From: Hymenolepis diminuta
Lineage: Eukaryota > Platyhelminthes > Cestoda > Cyclophyllidea > Hymenolepididae
DNA length: 64,000 bases
Direction: 5' to 3'
NCBI GenBank assembly: GCA_900708905.1
Contig: CAADRB010000030.1
Location: 1,801,139 to 1,865,138 of the forward strand
Position numbers and translations under genes: made by a program. Below the pieces are notes generated by a model. The model had not been told where the DNA came from. It saw only the letters and a list, made by a program, of their open reading frames with translations, and ran no database searches. Positions 39,101 to 48,100 of this stretch are shown here, one piece after another (position 1 is the stretch's first letter; each line of letters begins with the position of its first letter).

Positions 39101-42100
39101 TTGCCCTTCACTTGGCCAAGAAAGTGCGTGTCCAAAGACACTTTTCGTTCGGCTTAGCTTAATCACTATCTTGTGGAAAATTTATGAGCCCAGTTGCAGT
39201 TCAAGACTTCCATCCTCTTCACCATTCGTGGTGAAATCTAAAGAGGGGTGGGGTGAGGTGAATGAAAGCTAAGATAAGAATTTGATGCTCAATAGGAGAA
39301 AATTAAGTGAAATGCATTTAGCGGTAAATTTGTCACCGACCAAAGCAAAGAGGAGGCTATTAATTGTGTTCAACAAGGCTATTAAGTGAGAATTGATCAC
39401 TGAAAGTGCTGAAGTCATCTCATTCAAGTACAATTTTGAAAAGATCAGATAAAATTGAAGCAAAAGGACTAGAAATAAATCGATTTTCAAAACTCGATCG
39501 TCGACTGAAAACTCTGCAAAAAAAGGCCTGTTAAATATTTATAAAATAGAAGCCCTTTTTATGAATTGGATACGTTAAACTGATGTTTGTGAACATATAG
39601 AGTTGAAAACGAAAAAAAAGAGATTTAAATAAAATGCCTTGAAGGTTTAATCACGAAATGAAATAATTGGTAATCAAACAAATTGCATACACGAATGCAA
39701 ACGAAAAAAACAGAAATTTTATACAGTAGTTACCGTATCGGAAACTGATACTCACTGCACCTAAGAATAGGTGGAGAACATTATTGATCAGACAAGATTT
39801 AAAACAATATTTATTCAGAAGATATAAACATGTCAATGGTTTAGATATTGCATTCATGACTACTCAATTCGATGTCACAGGTCTGTAGAATGTTAAAACT
39901 TCGATTTACGAAATTTCTTATTACACCAAATAAGAGAAGAATAGAAAATATAAAAATGGACAGAACTTTGCAGGTGACCAAGATCGGCAGTGATCTATTT
40001 AAATCGGATTTACCCATTTAGTGTCTACTACTTTGAACTTCAATAATTTTAGAGAAGCATTTAATACCAGAAACATGGAAAATTGGCATACATCCTTGAG
40101 ACAAAAAATCGTCTCCTTTCTCAGCCAACAATGAAATTATAAACAATCTAAATTCTTGTCACAGTGGAAAATTCCATTTATTTCATTTCACTAGCAAAGA
40201 TTTGCATGTGTATAAAGTTCAGTATGAAAAAATATGAGCAAAATAATTTACTGTGGTGGGTGAATTAAACAAGCCTAAGAAGAGACATCGAAAAAAAACG
40301 AACTTCCCTAAAAATAGCGCACGAAAGGTTGCATGAAACTATGGAACCGATTTAAAAGACTCGCAAAAAGTGCAACTTTTATACATTTTAGATTAAAATT
40401 CCATAGAACTGAATATCAGGTTATAAAACAGTGCATAGCCATTGGTGTAATCTAAACCAACGCATCTGTTGCTAGGTGCTTCTCAAACTCATTATGGATA
40501 GAGTTCAAAACAAATGCCTTGGGAGGGAGGAACACGCATTCTATCGCAATTCTTCTTGACCAGAATTAACCAATGCGGTCGGCCATCCCCATCACTGGAA
40601 GTGCACCTGTGACCACTATGCCACTGGTACACGAAATTCCCAATAAGTACTTGACTAGATGTCAAATTCTTAGACTCAGCAGAAAGAAGACGGAGGGTCT
40701 GTGGACCGCCTGTACATACGTTTTCTGGTTAGTCACGGCGACAAGACCTCAGTTCCAGGCCTGAGAACAAAATAGTAATAAAATGATCCGGAGGCAAATT
40801 TTGCTCACGAAACTGTACGAATTATCTTTCACATATCGATTCTACACCGAATCCATTAGCGCAAATCTGATTCCACGCGGGTCTATATAAGGACGCTGTA
40901 CTAAAATTTAATTTAAGAGAAATTACAAATCTAATATAAATGCTTCAACTGACAACTCTCTGTTATTTGTCATCCTTAGTGTTTTAATGGTTGCTTGAAT
41001 GCGCAAATTTGAAAATGAGGAGAGAAAAATAAACGGAAAGCAATAGAAGTTGGTGGGGACCACAATTAAACCTGATAAAAAACACTGAAGAATATATACA
41101 CTTTTCGGATAGGAGAAATTAGAATATATTGGAAATTAAACACTTGTATGCATTTAGAGCTGTCTCAATGTACGGACACGATTATCAAAGTTAAAATAGA
41201 ATGAAAACAATTTTACAAGTAATGCTCTTGACAATAAATAAGAAAAGACCTTTATTGTCATTGCAAAGATAAATTGAGTACATAATGCCGGTATTATATA
41301 GGAAATTGACGTAATACAACTCAAACAAGATAGCATACGCGCACAAAGTCAAGTAGAGATGCGATAAGGCTTATAATACAGAAGGTGAAAATAAGTTCAG
41401 GGGAAAAAGGGCACATAGACAACACAATGGCAATCAGTCATTCTCAAAATGGGTGTCAATTTATGTATAATCTAATCCTCTAGTTGGACACAGAATGGTG
41501 CGAATAAGTGGATATCTTTCCAAGCGACATCTAATTAGAATTCCTTTTAATCTGTGAAATTATCTCCTAGTGCTTCAGAAAAAACAATCGATTCGATAAA
41601 ATCCTTACTATATCACTGCAAATAAATTCATTAACTTGTGTATTGACACTTTTAATGAGTAAATTATTTTAGAATCAGTCGTATAAAACAGACGTATATT
41701 TTGATGAGAGACTACGAAGAAGAGTAAAATGTGTACCTTTTAAAAATGAGAGCTCAAAATTCCAACATTAAATTTCTTTATAGATTCTAGTTACTGCTAC
41801 TGAATACCTCAAAGGCATTGAGAATTATATTTTTAATGTCAGTCTAGGATCAAAATTGATCAATCTGTAGAATCACTTCCATACGGTAGGTAAAAAAAGG
41901 GATTTAAAACGTGTCAACAAAATAATACAATAGTAATATCCTTGACAACAGTACAATGAATTTTAAGTGCCATAAATCATTGCCATTTACGGGATCACTA
42001 GACTCGTACCACAGTCTATCCGCAATTTGGATTGCCTCCCAGAGACGGTAACGGAGAGGGACTAAGACGAATGAAGCAGCCATTAAACGGTAATTAATGC

Positions 42101-45100
42101 GTCCAGATCTGCTGAAAACTACACAGACTTGTATTTTGAGAATTGTCTGGAATTGATGCGTGTGGGAATTCATTAAAAATGCGCTGGCTGCGCAAATAAA
42201 AAAGGAAAATGGGCAATAAAACAAATGGACAAATTTCCATCTTATCGGATGCCATAAGAGGTCGGAATAAAGGGAAATTAGTTAATATATAAGAGGTAAT
42301 TGTGATACGCAAGACCAAATAAAAGTTTGACAAAGTCAACGATTGTACTTACTGGTAGCAATAAAAAATACTAAGCATTTAATTTAAGTGAACTTTTGCA
42401 AATGGAATACTGAAACAACTTGCGAACAAAGTGGCTGTTATCTTCCTTCAGAAATAAGTGCTTAGCTTAGTTACATTCAACAATAATGAAATTATATGAA
42501 TACTGATGTTACCACTCATGATAAATGTGATGGAAATAGGTGTGTGCTTGTCATAAGCAAATTAAGTGGGGCAAGAAAAAGATGGTATGTGAAAGGAAAG
42601 ATTTGAAAAAGAGGCATAAAGGAAAGTAAACGAATTTGTGAAAAAAATACGGACATTAAAATGAAATTGCAATACAATTACTCGTATTTTGCATATAATT
42701 GTTCTAATTACGCTTCTATTTATCTATTTCATTGCTTGTGTAACCATTACAAACGAAATCTTATAATGCGTACTTCTACTCTTGTATATTTTTGGCAAAA
42801 TAACTCGACCAATAACCTATTTTAGACAGCAGACTTGAAGATATACCTCATTCATGTCAGAAAGTGAATTTCCCGAGGAATCTCCGCTTATTTTGGCTTT
42901 CGTATTAAAAGGATTGTTATGAAATTAAATCTGTTTGATCAAGCATTTAACATAAGAAATGTGCAACTTCTGTTTAAGATGTTCTAACACCATGCAATGG
43001 GACCAGCTAATTTATGCGAACAACTAATGTCAAGTTGTTTACATTTTTACAGATAAGTTCTTGGGCTTTTTTTCAAATTTCTACTCGGTTTTCAAAGATG
43101 AGAATCGTGCTTCTAGTTTCAAGAAAGCTGGCTTTATTCTGCGTCTAAAGGACAACGCGGTGTAAATTTGGACATGCTAATGCGTTACGAATACTTTAAT
43201 AATATAAAAAACCAAGTGTTATCGGCTAATCTGCTGGTTATACTTAATTAAACATAAAAATTAGCCAGAATGCCATAAAATACGAGTTTGGGAAGAGAAA
43301 TACCAATCAGCCAAATTAAATGCAAAAAGGAAACTGATTTCAGATTTCATACATTAAAATAATGTTCAACCAAACCGTTAGGAAACCTAGTGGAATACTT
43401 GTACTACCTGTGGAGAAGCCACCACCGCAATTATTGGCTAACCAGGCAGTAAATCATCTATCACATATCAAATTCTATATATTAAATTTACTTTCTTAAT
43501 AAGAAAATGGTTTTTTTGAGCTAAAGGTCTTCCCTCTTCTTCACCTGGGGCCTTAGCCATAGCTTTAAAATGGGAAGACTGGGGGTTATAAAACTTCGTG
43601 GCTTTTACATGCAACGGCTCAAACTCCAACGTGTCACAACATTCTTTGTTAATAACTAAGAATTTGATCACTCTGTCATGCTCACATCAAAACAGTCGAT
43701 TACAATCCAAAACCATGAAAAGAGTAAGGCGAGTTGCGATCAGTTAACAATTAAACAATTTGAATGCTGAGAATCAATTCGACTTTTGTTGAACAACAAA
43801 CTGTCTGGACTTTTGTCTGTAACAGATTGGTGAGAGAAATTATTTTAGCACATAGCAATTTAAGAAACCAGGTAAGTGGTGGTAGTGACGTTAAAATTCA
43901 GAAAGATGAGATGAAATCACGTCAAATCGCGATGCAATGACCAAAATTCTTTCTAAAAATTATAAGATTACAGATTTTCTTAACCAATATCAAATATGTA
44001 ATTTCTTCAAGATAAAAAAAATAATAACATAAAGTTATTAATCATGTGAACAAAAAATAAGCGCAAAATAGGAGAACAAAGATGCAGGAATTACAATAAC
44101 ACAAAGCTAACCTAGCCAACGAAACATTTCACTGCAGTTCTAAAAGGTTTAAAATAAGTGAAGTTCCACGGATAATGCATACTTGCATTTACAATTTCAA
44201 GGATGATTGGACGAATAGGCAGGGTTTGATATGCAAAATTGACGGTCCAAGGTAAGCAAAGACGAAGTATATTAAGAGTATAAAAATGCAGACACCGACG
44301 ATGATTGAAATTCTGAGCACGAAAGATCCAATATTTAATTTTAATTGTCAGCATATGCAGGTCTTCGTGATCAACTTGGAGCCACTTGAAAAACTTATAA
44401 CTGAATTAAGACTTATCTATTGACCGATTTCAAAATATCTATTTCGTCAAAGGTTACAGAGCCTTGCCCATCTGGAAATGTTTGACCATAATTTGTACAT
44501 TTGAAGAACCTCTTAATTTTTTATTCATTAATTTCGCCTTAGCTTATCTAACAAGTTAAATTCAAGTTTTATTGCAATCCACAGCAATACATAAGACTTT
44601 AAAATTTTTCATTGGAATTAAATAAGAGAGCAGATTAAGAAGAGATCGCCAAAGAGTCACTTCATTTGATTTTTTAGATTCGAGTTTTAGAATATTCACT
44701 TGATGGGCAGGTTAATATTTCACGTTCCAAAATTAAATTTCATAAATCGTCTCTTGGATTACTGATCAAATTTTTATCCATAATCTCCTTTTTCGAAGAT
44801 AGAAAAGCAGCACGATCTTACACGGTCTTAAGCAACTTAAATGAACTTAACCTAGAAGAGATCACAGAGCAGAGTCCACTCAACAACTCATTGAATTTAA
44901 CGTTTGACGAAATCACAATTTAATATTTTTGTGTTTTAGTTAAATGGATGTCGCATCACCTCCGCTACCTGAAGTTCAATTTAAAGTACCAGTCAATTAT
45001 AGAAAGTACGAACGAGGTGAATTTAAATGTACTAACCTCACACTATTGAAATATTCAATGTTAATAGTCATGAATTCGCTTCGAATCAATAGTTACTAGC

Positions 45101-48100
45101 CTCAACAACATACCGTAATTATGACCCAAAATCATAAAAAATAGTGAGGAAAAGGCGACGCAACAGAAACGAGTAGACGCTGGTTGATGAGCTTAACCAG
45201 TGATTAAACAACCGCATTTGATTATTGCAATGGAACCCACCAAGTAAATTAAACCTATTGAAAATTCGCTCGGTTTTTATTAGCGACTTGTCTGACCGAC
45301 CACTACCAACCGATTTACTTAGAAAGATACATTATCGACACGTGAATTAACGTATAAATAAGCAATATCATTTACCCGCTTTTTTCTGCAAGAGGTCCTA
45401 GATGAATGAATTAAATCTCGGACGAGTTCATTCAGAAACAAAGAGATCAAATCATGAAACTGAGCTTTGAAAAATATGACTATTACAGAATGAATCATAC
45501 CTCATATAATGTGGACAAATTAATGACGTCATGAATTTATGTATTCACCTCTCCACTTCATCTCTTACGGGATTATTATACTATTTCGAGTATTCAGACA
45601 CTATCACATGGTTAAATCCTGTACAATTTTGCTATGCCAAGGAAAATACTAACATCAATGCATCAGCAATGAAAAGATGGGTAATGAGATAGTGAATGAA
45701 AATTTGGATGTCAAAAAAAAACTCAGAGAAAGGGGAAAGGAGTTAATGTTTTTTTATATTTATGCATGAAGGTCAAGATGCAGCACCCCACGATACAATG
45801 ATGAAGGCTTTGGAAAATGATGATTTAAATATAGATTACATCTAAATAAATGTTGATAAACAATTTTTAAAAAATAGAGTAGAGTATTTTCAAAATGGTG
45901 CAAAATGACAAAATAGAGTGAGACTAAAAAGGATCTAAGAAGCAGATGAATAAACCGCGCTAATTCATCTTACGAGAAGAGAAAGTTGCCACTACCTAAT
46001 TTTCCCCTCAGTGTTTAAATTGAAAATAAGTGAAGCGGGGAAATGAAACGCCGATAGACAGAAGAAAGGAAAGTGGGAAAATTAAAGACATAAATTGTGA
46101 TTAATATTTAAACTTTGAGAAACTCGCTAGAGAGGAAAAATAATCCTGCGATTAAAAGATTATTGGAGCAAAATAATATCCCTGCGAAATGTAACCTACG
46201 TGAGACGTTTTCTAGAAGAAACGCCGATGATAATTTCACACATAAACACACGGATAAGAATCTAGGATCTGTCAACTTCTCTGGAAGCATCACAATTCTC
46301 CTTTTCAAATTATTTATGATTATTATAAAAAACTCTTTCATAAAAATTGAATCTTTTTTCCTTCTGGCAAATATGAAGAGTTAAAAATCAGTTATTTGTT
46401 TGAAAGCGTACCATTTTCACTGAAAAAAATGCTAGAAGAAATGGAAATAAAATATGGTATTAGAAATGGGGTTTCATTGAACTAAAAAGTCTTTTACTTT
46501 GTTAGGCGTCAGACATCTCAAAACATCAGGACAATTAGTTGGATAATAAAATACGATCTTGGATAGACCTACTAATAACTACTTGAGTAGAATAAACCAG
46601 ATCCCACTAAACATTTTTATGAAAACGAAATCTCGTTTGATACATCTCCCCAGTCTTCAAGTATAAAACATTTGTCTATTCAACTACCCTCAACACAAAA
46701 TGCTAAGACCGGTGTTGTCTGTAAATTTTATGGATCTTAGTGCCTAATTCTCAAAACGTCACAGACCCAAGTTAGGACGTTCTTCTAATTGTACATGAGT
46801 ATATATTAACCGAAAGTCCTTACCAAGTTAAAGTATTTTCCGGTGCTTATCTCGACAACCATTAAAACGCAGTCGGAGCATAACGCCCGATTCCGAAAAG
46901 CGATAAACAAGGTGAGACATTTCTAGTTATTAGGCAAAAAAGAAATACGATCCTATTGAAGAACTCACTCCAGTTACTCTGTGAATACTTAATTACGGCC
47001 GTGTTTTACATTAACAAACGCATTAAATTATATCTTTCTTAAAAATACCTCCAACGAAATTGATAATTCAAATAAAGAAATGGGCATAGATCCGTTTAGA
47101 ACCGATGGAACAAAGCACCAACAAGATTACCTTGGTCATCGTGGTATTTCATGAGTACTTTAATATTTTTCCGTAAGAACTTACTTGCGAAAATATTGAG
47201 AAGATTGCCGTCTTTAGCAAAGCAGTGTGAAACAGCGGATCCACTAACACGTGCAGTGCTTGTCTTTTCATAACTCTACAAAGATTTGAAAAATAAAAAA
47301 ATATCAAAATCAACTTAGAAGTGGAAACATTCAGCCTCCTTGATGTTAAATTAATCATTCGAAATAGAGAGTAAAAAGATAAAAACAATGGAACATAATG
47401 TCATTTAATCACGCAATGGCCCAAAAAGAACGGCAACATTCATTCAACATTTTTGGTCACAAACTGGCAGAATATATTAAATTATAACAAGAATTACATG
47501 TAATTTTTAGTAACAAGGACTTCAATCAAGTCAGCTTAACTGAATTCACATGAATCTTACCAGCTCAAAAGAATGATGCTAGTGCTATCTACCCGCTTAC
47601 GACTCTAAATAGATGCAAAAATAAATCAAAATAGCAATACCAACCACTAAATCACATCAATCCGTCAACAAACTACGTTTCATATCTTATTACGCTCGTA
47701 TACTGTTTTATTTACTTTGATGCAATCCTATGATAAAAATTTATGCATTTTTGCATTGCTGTTGAGAAAAAACAATCGCTAATTTCATCTGGTTTCCACT
47801 TGGGTATCAAAAGAAACATGTGATGGAATTAAATATATCTACTGGTTAATCGGTTCCAAACACTATAGAATCAACTGTTAGTTCCCAGTGACGGCAAAGA
47901 GTTCAAACTTTGAAGCTTTATGATATATTACAATTTATATTTATTTTGTAAGAACCAGATAATAGTAAAATACTATAAGATTTAAACTCAGCACACTAAA
48001 TAAAGGAGATTGAGACAAGAACTGACACAAATTTAAGACAATTGTCACATCCCTCAGAGAATAAGCATCTACATTAGAATGGAATTTATATATTAGGTGA

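Larger units (their letters stand above)
38189..47184. other. UTP18 intron 6, remainder
   Basis: Mostly AT-rich filler of the 9.7-kb intron. It contains repeat copies at 40520-40700 and 44590-44860, an isolated TATATAAGG at about 40884 with no gene after it, and a coding-like open frame on the minus strand at 41904-42224. No other exon of UTP18 is needed here, since exons 6 and 7 join directly in phase. Confidence 0.6.

Noticed and set aside
40876..40900. TATATAAGG as a promoter for a nested gene
   Set aside because: No reading frame or exon follows, and TATA-like strings are common in this base composition.
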